NCBI GenBank assembly: GCA_902513515.1
Contig: CABXNE010000005.1
Coordinates: forward strand, 1-58,021
Length of the DNA stretch: 58,021 bases
Direction of reading: 5' to 3'
Source: an uncultured SAR86 cluster bacterium
GTDB taxonomy: Bacteria > Pseudomonadota > Gammaproteobacteria > Magnimaribacterales > D2472
The notes under the pieces are model-generated. The model saw only the letters and a program-made list of their open reading frames with translations. It did not search any database and was not told the origin of the DNA. Positions 40,277 through 49,411 of this stretch are shown here, one piece after another. The translations under genes were made by a program, and so were the position numbers. Each line of letters starts with the position of its first letter. The first letter of the stretch is position 1.

Positions 40277-41563
40277 ATGAGTTCTGAACAACATAGAGTT
40301 ATAGGTTTTTGGCGAGGCTGGTCTATAGCTGTTGGTTGCGCCATAGGTTCTGGTATTTTCATGATGCCTACAATGTTGGCTCCCTACGGGATGCTTGGAT
40401 TTGGTGGGTGGATAATAGCTGGTGGAGGCTCAATTTTAGTTGCCTTAACAATGGCTAGGCTGGTAAAAAGGATTCCAAAAACTGGCGGTCCTTATGTTTA
40501 TGTAAATGAGGGGCTTGGTAATTTTTCAGGTTTTATCATTGCTTGGACCTATTGGGTAGCATGCATTTCGGCAATTGCAGGAATATCAATTGCATTTGTT
40601 GGCTACTTGAGTTTTTTTATTCCTACAATTTCAAGTACTCCAACTTATTCTTTATTTGCATCATTGATACTGGTATGGACCATTGTTATTCTAAATATCA
40701 AGAGTTTAGAAAATAGCTCTAAATTTCAACTAATCTCAACCATATTAAAAATACTTCCTCTCATATTTATTATTTTTCTTGGTGCGGCTAACTTTAATAG
40801 CAGCAATTTACCTGATCTAAATCCTAGTAATCTTCACCCAATTTCATTGCTTGCTACTGTAACAACTCTAGTAATGTGGTCATTTATTGGTATTGAGACT
40901 GCTACGGTCCCAGCAGATAATGTTATCAACCCTCAAGAAACTATCCCAAAGGTTTTAATTGCATCTGTTTTAACAATCTTAATTCTGTATATCTTAGTAA
41001 GTATTGCAATAGCCGCAATTGTTCCAGCAAACGAATTAATTAACTCTTCTGCGCCATTTGCATTGGCAGCGACAAAGATTTTAGGAGTCACGGGAGGCAT
41101 AATAATAAGCATAGGAGCCCTTATTTCTACACTTGGCTCATTAAATGCAAACACACTAACTGCAGGCAATCTTAGCCTTGCAGCAGCAAGGGATGGGTTG
41201 CTTCCTAGCAAATTTGTAATGTTAACTAAAGCTGGAACACCTGTTTTTACGTATCTGTTAACAGGAAGTTTTGTAAGCGTTCTTTTAATATTGAATTATA
41301 CAAAAGGTATCGTAAATGCGTTTGTTTTTATGGCCATGCTCTCAACACTATCAACATTAATTGCATACGCTTTCTGTGCGATTGCTGAGTTTAAGTTTGT
41401 ACAAACTGATGAGAAAAATCAGAAACGAAATAATGCTCTTTTGATATCATGTGGAACTTTTTTGTATGCATTTTTTGCTATATGGGGTGCTGGCATTGAA
41501 ATGATAATCTATTCGCTTATTCTAATTTTAATTGGAACACCTATTTACCTGCTGAAGAAATAG
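40277..41563 (+). CDS. APC-superfamily amino-acid permease
   Basis: 428 aa, about 12 helices. IAVGCAIGSGIFMMPTMLAP (about 14-33) holds the GSGIF substrate motif, followed by RIPKTGGPYVYVNEGLGN, typical of the AdiC/PotE-like branch that carries arginine, ornithine or polyamine-like substrates. GIETATVPADNVINPQETIP is the helix-6 region. It is the first gene of a tight operon with a dimethylargininase-type hydrolase and a Rieske oxygenase (gaps of 4 and 3 bp), so it is likely the uptake step for their substrate. Confidence 0.9.
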   Translation: MSSEQHRVIGFWRGWSIAVGCAIGSGIFMMPTMLAPYGMLGFGGWIIAGGGSILVALTMARLVKRIPKTGGPYVYVNEGLGNFSGFIIAWTYWVACISAIAGISIAFVGYLSFFIPTISSTPTYSLFASLILVWTIVILNIKSLENSSKFQLISTILKILPLIFIIFLGAANFNSSNLPDLNPSNLHPISLLATVTTLVMWSFIGIETATVPADNVINPQETIPKVLIASVLTILILYILVSIAIAAIVPANELINSSAPFALAATKILGVTGGIIISIGALISTLGSLNANTLTAGNLSLAAARDGLLPSKFVMLTKAGTPVFTYLLTGSFVSVLLILNYTKGIVNAFVFMAMLSTLSTLIAYAFCAIAEFKFVQTDEKNQKRNNALLISCGTFLYAFFAIWGAGIEMIIYSLILILIGTPIYLLKK

Positions 41564-41567
41564 AATC

Positions 41568-42434
41568 GTGAATATATTAAATGAGTACTCTCAAATAAAT
41601 GAAGTTGCTATAAGATCCCCGCTTTCAAGTTTTATTGATGATGAGAAAATTTTAAGTGAATGGGAGGCCCTAAGATATCATTCAAAACCTGATTTTAAAA
41701 AAGCAATTAATGAATATAAGTATTTTAGAAGTTTGCTTACAGATGATGGAATGGAAGTAATTGATTTACCCCCTTCCAACGAATTAACCCTCGATAGCAT
41801 TTATACAAGAGATAGTATTTTATTGTGTGAGAAAGGCTTAATTCTATGCAACATGGGCAGAGCAAGCAGAACGCCTGAAGCTATAGAGAATTTCAAAACA
41901 CTCTCATCAAGAGGTTATAAAATTGGGGGGCAAATAAAAGCTCCAGGAACATTAGAGGGTGGTGATTTTATATGGATTGATAATAAACATGCCGCTGTTG
42001 GGCTGGGACCAAGAACAAACGCCGAAGGTATAAGGCAACTAAAAGAAATATTAGGTCCAAATGTTGATCTGCATATTGTAAATTTACCTGATCCAGATCA
42101 TCCAGACGATGTGCTGCATTTGATGTCAATAATTTCACCACTCGATAAGGACTTGGCTCTAATATATAAACCATTCATACCAAATCCCTTCATCAAGTGG
42201 CTGAGTGATCTAGGTATAAAGTTTGTTGAAGTGTCTAATTCAGAGTATCCCTTGATGGGATGTAATGTTTTAGCAACTTCACCAAGATCAATTATCATGC
42301 TTGAACAATTACCGCAGGTTCAGTTTGAACTTGAGAATGCTGGATGTAAAATAAGATCTTATAAGGGAATTGAAATTAGTCGAAAAGGTGAAGGTGGGCC
42401 AACCTGCCTAACCAGGCCCTTAAAAAGAATTTAA
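41568..42434 (+). CDS. Dimethylarginine dimethylaminohydrolase / amidinotransferase-fold enzyme
   Basis: 288 aa with a GTG start at 41568. The guanidino-group-modifying fold shows DSIYTRDSILLCEKGLIL (about 76-93), GTLEGGDFIWIDNKHAAVG (about 127-145) and GGPTCLTRPL with the nucleophile Cys280; HPDDVLHLMSII supplies the catalytic His. Length and motif order fit dimethylargininase (citrulline plus methylamine from N-omega-methylated arginine) better than arginine deiminase (about 410 aa). It lies 4 bp after the permease and 3 bp before the Rieske gene. The exact substrate cannot be read. Confidence 0.85.
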   Translation: MNILNEYSQINEVAIRSPLSSFIDDEKILSEWEALRYHSKPDFKKAINEYKYFRSLLTDDGMEVIDLPPSNELTLDSIYTRDSILLCEKGLILCNMGRASRTPEAIENFKTLSSRGYKIGGQIKAPGTLEGGDFIWIDNKHAAVGLGPRTNAEGIRQLKEILGPNVDLHIVNLPDPDHPDDVLHLMSIISPLDKDLALIYKPFIPNPFIKWLSDLGIKFVEVSNSEYPLMGCNVLATSPRSIIMLEQLPQVQFELENAGCKIRSYKGIEISRKGEGGPTCLTRPLKRI

Positions 42435-42437
42435 AAT

Positions 42438-43598
42438 ATGAAACAACAGTTTAAAAGCTTGCCTGGATGGACATATACAAGCGAGGCATTTTTCGAGCTC
42501 GAAAAAAAAGAATTAATTCTTAAAAATTGGCAGTTAGTTTGTCATCTTTCAAACATACCTGAGCCAGGGAATTTTTTTACATTTGATATTTTTAATGAAC
42601 GAATTTTTGTTATAAGAAGCGAAGATGGATCTGTTGCAGCATTTCATAACTTTTGTTCTCACAGAGGTACTAAACTAATTGATGAGGTTTCTGGAACTTG
42701 CAATCATAAAATAACCTGTCCATATCATGCCTGGGGATATGATTTTAAGGGCAATCTAATCAAGGTTCCTTATGAGGACCAGTTCAAAGATTTCAATAAA
42801 AAAGATAATGGACTGCAAAGTGTTGAATTGGAGATTTTTCAAGGTTTTATTTTTGTTAAATTATTAGAATCAGAGATGCCAAGCGTTCAAGAGCAATTTG
42901 CGCCATATATACAAGAAATTGAGCAATATAGACTTGAAGAAATGCAGCCATTGGGTCGCGTAACAATGAGACCCAGGAATGTAAATTGGAAGCAAGTTGC
43001 TGATAACTATATCGATACTTTGCACATACCTATAGCGCATCCTGGATTATCAAATCTTGTTGGTAAGAGCTATGGAGTTGAAGTCTCAAGCAATAATGGA
43101 TACATACATAAAATGTGGGGAGACGGAGCTAATATTCGTAAAGATAACTTATCTAACAGACTCTATGATAAATACTTGCCTCATATGGATCATCTTCCAG
43201 ATGAGAAACAAAGATATTGGCTTTATTACAGATTATGGCCAAATCTTGCATTTGATATTTACCCAGAACAAATGGATTTCATGCAATTTATTCCTATCGA
43301 TGCAAACACAACAATGATACGAGAAATAGCCTATGCCCTTCCAGACGAGCGTCGGGAAACTAAGGCTGCTCAATATCTAAATTGGAGAATTAACAGACAA
43401 GTAAACAATGAAGACACTTATTTAATAAACTTGGTTCAAGAAGGAATGAATACGAATAATTTTAAATCGGGTCCTCTTGCCTCTTCTGAGGTCTGTTTAA
43501 TAGATAGCGCTAATAAGATAAGAGAAGCTATACCTATTTCAAGACAAGAGTTAAAACCCCATGAATCCGAAATACTTAAAATGAATTCAGGGATTTGA
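42438..43598 (+). CDS. Rieske non-heme iron oxygenase, large subunit
   Basis: 386 aa. The Rieske [2Fe-2S] ligands are Cys73, His75 (CSHRG) and Cys94, His97 (CPYHAWGY). The mononuclear iron site is NYIDTLHIPIAHPG, with His196 and His201 as ligands and Asp193 as the bridging residue. The size fits alpha-subunit-only oxygenases that act on quaternary amines or aromatic acids (for example GbcA- or CntA-like). No reductase gene is adjacent, so it must borrow one. Operon position after the permease and dimethylargininase suggests N-demethylation or hydroxylation of a methylated amino compound; this is inference. Confidence 0.93.
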   Translation: MKQQFKSLPGWTYTSEAFFELEKKELILKNWQLVCHLSNIPEPGNFFTFDIFNERIFVIRSEDGSVAAFHNFCSHRGTKLIDEVSGTCNHKITCPYHAWGYDFKGNLIKVPYEDQFKDFNKKDNGLQSVELEIFQGFIFVKLLESEMPSVQEQFAPYIQEIEQYRLEEMQPLGRVTMRPRNVNWKQVADNYIDTLHIPIAHPGLSNLVGKSYGVEVSSNNGYIHKMWGDGANIRKDNLSNRLYDKYLPHMDHLPDEKQRYWLYYRLWPNLAFDIYPEQMDFMQFIPIDANTTMIREIAYALPDERRETKAAQYLNWRINRQVNNEDTYLINLVQEGMNTNNFKSGPLASSEVCLIDSANKIREAIPISRQELKPHESEILKMNSGI

Positions 43599-43621
43599 AT
43601 AATCTATAAATTAAACTTCTA

Positions 43622-43918
43622 TTATTTTGGAGTCCGACCTGTTACCGGATGAATAATTTCAGTTGGTGGGCTTGTTGGGGAATCTGCTGTAATGGAGTTA
43701 GAGGCAGAAGAACCTGAGATGAATTTTTGAAAATCTAAAATTTCTTTTGCAATTAATTTACAATCTAGATCTCTTCTCAATGCCTCATCAAGCATTAACC
43801 TAAAATAGTCATCTGAAACAGATTGCTTTTTATATATCATGCTGTAGCAAAGACTTGGATTAGATTTTGATTCAATTGTTGTTTTTAGTTGAACACTCGA
43901 GCAGCCAATAAGGTGCAA
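43622..43918 (-). CDS. Small lipoprotein with uncertain start
   Basis: 98 codons from a TTG at 43918 to the stop. That start leaves only MHLIGCSS, too short for a lipoprotein signal, but the frame stays open upstream, where an ATT at 43951 would give a good signal of about 15 residues with the lipidated Cys in LIGC. Either the initiator is non-canonical or the gene is read from the upstream HD gene (its TGA is at 43958). The mature part has SASNSITADSPTSPPTE, a flexible Ser/Pro stretch near the C-terminus. No family recognised. Confidence 0.55.
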   Translation of the reverse strand: MHLIGCSSVQLKTTIESKSNPSLCYSMIYKKQSVSDDYFRLMLDEALRRDLDCKLIAKEILDFQKFISGSSASNSITADSPTSPPTEIIHPVTGRTPK

Positions 43919-43957
43919 GATTATAACTAAATTAAAATATTTAATAAGAATTTTGAA

Positions 43958-44500
43958 TCAGATAATGGTATGAGGGGCTGCAAAAAATTTATTAATTAAG
44001 GGCTCAAACGATTCCAAGGTATCAGTTTTATACTCAGGATCAAATGCAGCTTGATCCCATTCATCTGTGAATTCAGTTGCTTTTGCATACCATGATTCAT
44101 TCTCAAACTGTTTTCGTAGATCTTGGGGCTTGCCCATGTAGTGATAGTAATGTTCTCCCTGAAAATCCTGATGAGTACGAATAATATGGTAAGCATCTTC
44201 GCTAACGTAAGGTTTGATCATTTCTGCTGCAATTTGACCATGGTTAGGCACGTTAATAACTTTCCCAATATCATGTAACAAGCTTATAAGCACCATCTCG
44301 TCATCTGCACCTGCCCTCCTGGCCATTGTAGCGGTTTGCAAGGCATGATGGAGTTGATCAGTTCCAAAGCCAAGGGTTAATGACTCGGTTTGCTTGAGCA
44401 TGGAGATAATTCTTTTTGGCATATCAAAGATATGTGGCATATGCTCATCACTTATATGCTGCCATTCCTCTTCAGTGCCATGGTCCATTCTTGTAAACAT
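43958..44500 (-). CDS. PhnZ-like HD-domain protein (possible diiron oxygenase)
   Basis: 180 aa. The metal ligands line up as H51/H52, H76-D77 (LLHDIGK), H87 (NHGQ), H110 (RTHQDFQG, with H117) and D149 (DEWDQAAFDPEY). This H...HD...H...H...D set, the length and the DPEYKT tail resemble PhnZ and TmpB, HD-domain enzymes that cleave hydroxylated phosphonates with a mixed-valent diiron centre, more than ordinary HD phosphohydrolases. No PhnY-type 2-oxoglutarate partner is adjacent. It lies between a lipoprotein and a divergent OB-fold protein, opposite the Rieske operon. Confidence 0.72.
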   Translation of the reverse strand: MFTRMDHGTEEEWQHISDEHMPHIFDMPKRIISMLKQTESLTLGFGTDQLHHALQTATMARRAGADDEMVLISLLHDIGKVINVPNHGQIAAEMIKPYVSEDAYHIIRTHQDFQGEHYYHYMGKPQDLRKQFENESWYAKATEFTDEWDQAAFDPEYKTDTLESFEPLINKFFAAPHTII

Positions 44501-44580
44501 AAAATTACCTAAATCTTCATTATTAGATAATAAATTAACTTATTCAGGCCAAAAAAGGAAATTTATACTATTATTTAGTT

Positions 44581-44976
44581 ATGAAATATATTACTAACCG
44601 AATTAAAAATCTTTTTTATTTTAGTTTATTATTTTTATCTCCTTTTTATCTATATGCTCAATCAGAACAAGCTATAGAAGTTAAAGAGGCCTATAAATAT
44701 GTGGGTGAAACCAAAATTGTGTGCGGTAGAATAGTTTCAACAAAATATTTAAAAAGAGCGTCTGGGGGGCCTATATTTCTAAATTTTGGAAGAGACTACC
44801 CGAATCAGCAAATGACTGGCTTGATATGGTTTGGTAGATTTTCAGAATATTTTTCATACAAGCCAGAAAAATTTCTTAAAAGAAAAAGTGTTTGTGTTAA
44901 AGGTTATATTTCTGAGCATGAGGGAAAAACACAAATGGAAATAAGAACTGAGAAACAGATTAAAATAAGAGAATAA
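44581..44976 (+). CDS. Secreted OB-fold protein
   Basis: 131 aa with a signal peptide ending LSPFYLYAQSE (about residue 27). The domain IVCGRIVSTKYLKRASGG, then PIFLNFGRDYPNQQMTGLIW, then KSVCVKGYISEHEGKTQMEI is the nucleic-acid-binding-type OB fold of small exported proteins, common in proteobacteria. Ligand unknown. It is divergent from the HD gene with 80 bp between and ends 1 bp before the opposite-strand neighbour. Confidence 0.75.
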   Translation: MKYITNRIKNLFYFSLLFLSPFYLYAQSEQAIEVKEAYKYVGETKIVCGRIVSTKYLKRASGGPIFLNFGRDYPNQQMTGLIWFGRFSEYFSYKPEKFLKRKSVCVKGYISEHEGKTQMEIRTEKQIKIRE

Positions 44977-44977
44977 T

Positions 44978-45415
44978 TTAAGAAACTGTAAATTTTAAAA
45001 CGGTATGGAGCTTTGCAGCATTCATTAAATCATCTGTATATGGTGAGCCGTCTTTATCTAGTTTGATCTTTGCAAAATAAGCATCGACTTTATTATTAGT
45101 GACGAGATCTCTTAAAGTACTTTCAACAACCTGGTCATTATTAAATTCTATATTAATTTGCGCATCTCTTAGCTTGCCCTTAAGCCAAATTTGAGTATGA
45201 GTTATTTCTTTGAGATTTCTCCACCAAATGTTCGACCTCAGTGTGACGCATGTGTATGAGGATGCGTGTTGATGATAGCTAACTGGAACTAAGTAATTTT
45301 TTCTAGATTTCTTGCCCTCAAATTTAATAACAAGTATCTGATGACTGATAATAAAATGAAGCGGTGATCTTGCCAGCAATGCAACAAAGGGATTTATTAG
45401 AAACCATAAATTCAT
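44978..45415 (-). CDS. Nitroreductase/deazaflavin-oxidoreductase-fold small protein
   Basis: 145 aa. An N-terminal hydrophobic stretch (MNLWFLINPFVALLA) precedes the split beta-barrel part HQILVIKFEGKKSRKNYLVP, then YTCVTLRSNIWWRNLKE, a pattern of the Ddn/DUF385 family. The family binds F420 or heme-like cofactors in actinobacteria; F420 use here is uncertain. Its start overlaps the peptidase E stop by 1 bp. Confidence 0.6.
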   Translation of the reverse strand: MNLWFLINPFVALLARSPLHFIISHQILVIKFEGKKSRKNYLVPVSYHQHASSYTCVTLRSNIWWRNLKEITHTQIWLKGKLRDAQINIEFNNDQVVESTLRDLVTNNKVDAYFAKIKLDKDGSPYTDDLMNAAKLHTVLKFTVS

Positions 45416-46107
45416 TAATCTAATTCCTTTGCTTGGTATGCGCTCTCATGAATTTTATTTAATTCAAGAGTAACTCTATAAGCATTTTTATTTTTTTTAA
45501 ATCTAATGGTTGAATTAGGTTTCTCATCTATAAAATGAAGAGCAGCTCCTCCTTCTATGCCATACATAAAATCAATAGATTGATCCTCAAGAAATTTTTT
45601 AGTTGCTGGACGTCTTTCTGGCTCTTCATCATAGTGGGGGGCACAATTTCCAGGGATAAAATTCATACAATCCATCATCTTAAGTTCACTTTTCCAGGAA
45701 TCAGTTAATCCACTTTCAAACCAACAAATAGCCCCTGCACTAACACCACTCATTACAACACCTTGATCATATGCATGTTTTAAAATTGAATCTAGGCCCC
45801 AGTCTCTCCAGACAGCCAACATGCTTTTAGTATTACCTCCTCCAACAAAAATAGCATCTTGCTTTAAGATGTGATCTTCTAGATCTATAGTCCTTTTAAA
45901 AAAGCTTATATGGGTAGGTTCACAATTAAGTCTAGAAAAGACAGAGTAGTAATTAACAATATACGGATCTAAATCTCCTGTTGCTGTTGGAATAAAACAA
46001 ATTTTTGGATTTTTCTTAGATGTTTGATCTAAGATAAATTGCTCAATTAAATTTGATTCTTGAGTCCTACCGAAACCCCCTCCACCAATTGCAATTACTT
46101 GACGCAT
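45415..46107 (-). CDS. pepE: Peptidase E (S51 family)
   Basis: 230 aa, the usual length. The nucleophile Ser123 lies in VVMSGVSAGAICWFESG, preceded by IFVGGGNTKSMLAVWRDWG, the S51 hallmark. GNCAPHYDEEPERRPATK carries the His. S51 peptidases cleave N-terminal Asp dipeptides or act on cyanophycin-like polymers. It is divergent from the GMC oxidoreductase with 26 bp between the starts. Confidence 0.88.
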   Translation of the reverse strand: MRQVIAIGGGGFGRTQESNLIEQFILDQTSKKNPKICFIPTATGDLDPYIVNYYSVFSRLNCEPTHISFFKRTIDLEDHILKQDAIFVGGGNTKSMLAVWRDWGLDSILKHAYDQGVVMSGVSAGAICWFESGLTDSWKSELKMMDCMNFIPGNCAPHYDEEPERRPATKKFLEDQSIDFMYGIEGGAALHFIDEKPNSTIRFKKNKNAYRVTLELNKIHESAYQAKELD

Positions 46108-46133
46108 TTTACTCCCTGATAGATATTAGATTT

Positions 46134-47735
46134 ATGAAATTTAGTCACAAATATATCATTATTGGTGCAGGAAGTGCAGGCTGCGTTTTGGCAAATAAAC
46201 TCTCAGAAAATCTTGAAAATTCTGTTCTATTAATTGAAGCGGGTCCAATGGATAAACATTCATCAATTAAAATGCCGTTAGCTGCTAGCTCTTTATTTAA
46301 AAATAAAAAATATGGTTGGGGGTATGAAACTGAACCAGAAAAAAAATTAAACAATAGAACAATTAACTGGCCACGAGGAAAAACTCTCGGAGGAAGTAGC
46401 TCAATCAATGGGATGCTTTATATCAGAGGGCAAGCTGAAGACTATCAAGGTTGGAAAAATGAAGGAAATGAAGGTTGGGGTTATAGAGATCTAATGAAAT
46501 ACTTCGTTGCACTTGAAAATAACCAGAATCATGAAGATCAATTTCATGGAAATTTTGGTTCACTGTGGGTAGAAACTTATCAACCAATACTTGAGGCTTC
46601 TAGATCTTTTTTAAATGCTTGCAAGGAATATGGATTAACTAAAAATAATGATTTTAATGGTGAAGATCAAGAGGGATATGGTCAATATCAGGTTAATATT
46701 AAAAACGGACAAAGGTTTAGTGCATCTGATGCTTTTTTGAAACCCATACTCGATAGACCTAATCTCCAGTTATTAACAAACACTTTAGTTGAAAAAGTTA
46801 TCACGTCAAACAAAAGAGCAATAGGTGTAAAAATAAAAAATAAAAGTGGCATTCAGATTATTGGATGCACCTCTGAGATAATACTCTGCGGTGGAAGTAT
46901 AAACTCACCTCAGTTATTAATGCTGTCTGGAATAGGTCCAAAGAAACATCTCAAAGATCTCAAAATACCCTTAGTACATGATTTACCTGGTGTAGGACAA
47001 AACTTACAAGATCATCTAACGGTAAATATAAGCTACAAAATTAATAAATTAAAAACTTTTAGTGAGCTCATGAATCCTTTGGGTATGATTAAAAATTTTT
47101 TTGAATACTTCACCCAGCAAAAAGGATTAATGACCTATCCAGCTTCAGACATAGGAGTATTTTTTAAAACTAATCTGATTGAAAAAACTCCAAATGCTCA
47201 AGTTCACTTTGCACCAGGTGCTGGAAAATACAATAAAAATGGTGCCATGAAGCCTTCATCTGGAATCACAGCATCTGTCTGTAATTTAAGGCCTCAAAGT
47301 CGAGGTCATCTTGAGCTGGTTTCTTCCGATCCAAAAGATGCACCAAAAATCTATGCAAATTATCTTGATGAAACAAAAGATATGGAATCGATGATTGAAG
47401 GAGTTCAAAAGATTAGGGAAATATTTAAAACCTCTCCCATGCAAGAATTGGGAGCAAAGGAATTACAGCCCGGGAGTCAATGTATTAAAAAAACTGATAT
47501 TGAAGAATTCATCAGAAATGAGTCTTTATCAGTTTATCATCCAATAGGAACATGCAAGATGGGTAAAGGGGAGGAATGCGTAGTAGACGACGAATTGAAA
47601 ATAAAAGGTATCAAGGGGCTCAGGGTGGCTGATGCATCAATATTTCCAAATATCATTTCAGGTAATACAAATGCAACTTGCAATGTAATTGGAGCCAAGT
47701 GTGCAGATTTAATTCTAGAAAAAAATAAAACTTAG
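46134..47735 (+). CDS. GMC-family FAD oxidoreductase (choline dehydrogenase-like)
   Basis: 533 aa from the ATG at 46134; a longer frame overlaps the divergent peptidase. FAD site KYIIIGAGSAGCVLANKLSE, GMC signature 1 GKTLGGSSSINGMLYIRGQA, signature 2 CGGSINSPQLLMLSGIGP, and the catalytic HPIGTCKMG...NATCNVIG tail. The BetA-like group oxidises primary or polyfunctional alcohols to aldehydes; the substrate is not certain. It ends 4 bp into the amidohydrolase stop on the other strand. It may work with the SDRs downstream or with the aldehyde dehydrogenase of the window. Confidence 0.92.
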   Translation: MKFSHKYIIIGAGSAGCVLANKLSENLENSVLLIEAGPMDKHSSIKMPLAASSLFKNKKYGWGYETEPEKKLNNRTINWPRGKTLGGSSSINGMLYIRGQAEDYQGWKNEGNEGWGYRDLMKYFVALENNQNHEDQFHGNFGSLWVETYQPILEASRSFLNACKEYGLTKNNDFNGEDQEGYGQYQVNIKNGQRFSASDAFLKPILDRPNLQLLTNTLVEKVITSNKRAIGVKIKNKSGIQIIGCTSEIILCGGSINSPQLLMLSGIGPKKHLKDLKIPLVHDLPGVGQNLQDHLTVNISYKINKLKTFSELMNPLGMIKNFFEYFTQQKGLMTYPASDIGVFFKTNLIEKTPNAQVHFAPGAGKYNKNGAMKPSSGITASVCNLRPQSRGHLELVSSDPKDAPKIYANYLDETKDMESMIEGVQKIREIFKTSPMQELGAKELQPGSQCIKKTDIEEFIRNESLSVYHPIGTCKMGKGEECVVDDELKIKGIKGLRVADASIFPNIISGNTNATCNVIGAKCADLILEKNKT

Positions 47736-49399
47736 TCTTGATATACCACCCTGCCACCAACAACCGTGAGAATATTTTTTGATTCTAGTATTGCAAGCTC
47801 AGGAATAGTCATTAAATCTTGATCAAAAATAGAAAAATCAGCTAGCTTACCAACTTCTATTGTTCCCTTAATATTTTCCTCAAAAGAAGCAATTGCAGGC
47901 CAAATTGTAAACATTTTTAATGCCTCTAGCCTTGAGAGTCTCTGATGCAGATTCCAACCTTCTCCGTGATATCCATCCACATCCTTTCTTGTAACAGCTG
48001 CATAAAATTCAATCCTTGGGTCACCGATTTCAACAGGTGCATCAGTTCCGCCCGCAATAATTAACCCCTGGTCAATAAGATTTCTCCATGCATACGCATT
48101 ATCAATTCTTTCTAGTCCTAACCTATCTACAGCAAAGTGCAAATCACCAATAGCATGAGATGGTTGCATTGAGGGAATGACACTCAATTCAACAAAGCGA
48201 CGTTGGTCTTCAGGTTTAATATTTTGTGAATGCTCTATTCTCCATCGAGGTGATTTAAACAATTCATTATTTTTTTTAGCTTGTGTAAATGCTTCTTCAT
48301 ACCAATCTAAGACAACTCTATTACCATGATCCCCAATAGCATGAGTCCCAATCTGAATACCTTTAATTAATGCTTTGGATAATCTAGGCTTTGTTTCATC
48401 TTCAAGAAAAATAAAAACTCCTTTGCCATCATAATCACTATATTTTTCTAATAAAGCTGCTCCCCGTGAACCTAGAGCTCCATCAGCATACATTTTAATT
48501 GCCCGTACAGTTAAAAAATGTTCAGGGTCAATAATTGGTCCATTCTCAAGTAAACGATCTGCAGGTTCACCATCGCTAACCATAAAATAAACCCTTTGCA
48601 GTAACTTATTCTCAGATTTAATTTCATTTAAAATTGAAATATCGTCAAACGTGCCTCCTGGGATATGTATTTGGGTCCATCCAAGACTAACATTCCTATT
48701 TATTCCTTCTAAGAAAGCTTCCTTATCGTTATCTCTCGACAATTTAGGAATCAGATCAGCTATTAAGTTCATTGCCATATCAACCAATAAACCGGTTGGC
48801 TCTCCTGTTTGATCCTTTTCTATAAAACCGCCTTGCGGGTCTTGAGTACTCTTATTAATGCCTGCTAATTCTAAAACTACACTATTCACAACTACAGCAT
48901 GGCCATCTGCTCTTTCTAAAATTACTGGATTATCAGGAGAAAAAGAATCAAGATCCCATCTTGATGGAAATCTTTTTTCAGGCCAAACTTTATCAATCCA
49001 ACCTCGACCTATGACCCACTCACCTTCCTCCTTAGTTGATATATAACTCCTTACAACTTGAAGGGTTTCATTAAGTGAAGAAATTCCTTGTAGATTTAAG
49101 GTGAGCTCTCTATAACCAATCCCTTTAAGATGTCCGTGAGCGTCTGTAAATCCAGGAAATACATATTTACCATTTAAATTTATAACTTCTGCATCAGAAC
49201 ACGCAATCTCTGCATCTGATAAAACTTTGCCAACATATGTAATTTTTGCTCCTTGTGAAGCTATTGAACCAATAAAGGATTGATCGGTTTGCCCAGTATA
49301 GATATTGCCCCTATGAAGAATTAAATCTGCATCTATACATTGAGTGGCTTGTAATATCGCTGGAGCATATAAGCTAGCAACAATAAGAAATAATCTCAT
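47732..49399 (-). CDS. YtcJ-like amidohydrolase, exported
   Basis: 555 aa with a signal peptide MRLFLIVASLYAPAILQATQ. The metal-dependent amidohydrolase pattern is FTDAHGHLKGIG (first His pair), WVIGRGWIDKVWPEKRFPSR and the C-terminal IAGGTDAPVEIGDPR with its metal Asp, then the small beta domain GKLADFSIFD. The YtcJ branch hydrolyses N-acyl or related amides; a periplasmic location fits scavenging. It lies 12 bp after the SDR gene upstream. Confidence 0.9.
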   Translation of the reverse strand: MRLFLIVASLYAPAILQATQCIDADLILHRGNIYTGQTDQSFIGSIASQGAKITYVGKVLSDAEIACSDAEVINLNGKYVFPGFTDAHGHLKGIGYRELTLNLQGISSLNETLQVVRSYISTKEEGEWVIGRGWIDKVWPEKRFPSRWDLDSFSPDNPVILERADGHAVVVNSVVLELAGINKSTQDPQGGFIEKDQTGEPTGLLVDMAMNLIADLIPKLSRDNDKEAFLEGINRNVSLGWTQIHIPGGTFDDISILNEIKSENKLLQRVYFMVSDGEPADRLLENGPIIDPEHFLTVRAIKMYADGALGSRGAALLEKYSDYDGKGVFIFLEDETKPRLSKALIKGIQIGTHAIGDHGNRVVLDWYEEAFTQAKKNNELFKSPRWRIEHSQNIKPEDQRRFVELSVIPSMQPSHAIGDLHFAVDRLGLERIDNAYAWRNLIDQGLIIAGGTDAPVEIGDPRIEFYAAVTRKDVDGYHGEGWNLHQRLSRLEALKMFTIWPAIASFEENIKGTIEVGKLADFSIFDQDLMTIPELAILESKNILTVVGGRVVYQD

Positions 49400-49411
49400 G
49401 ATTAAAATTTA

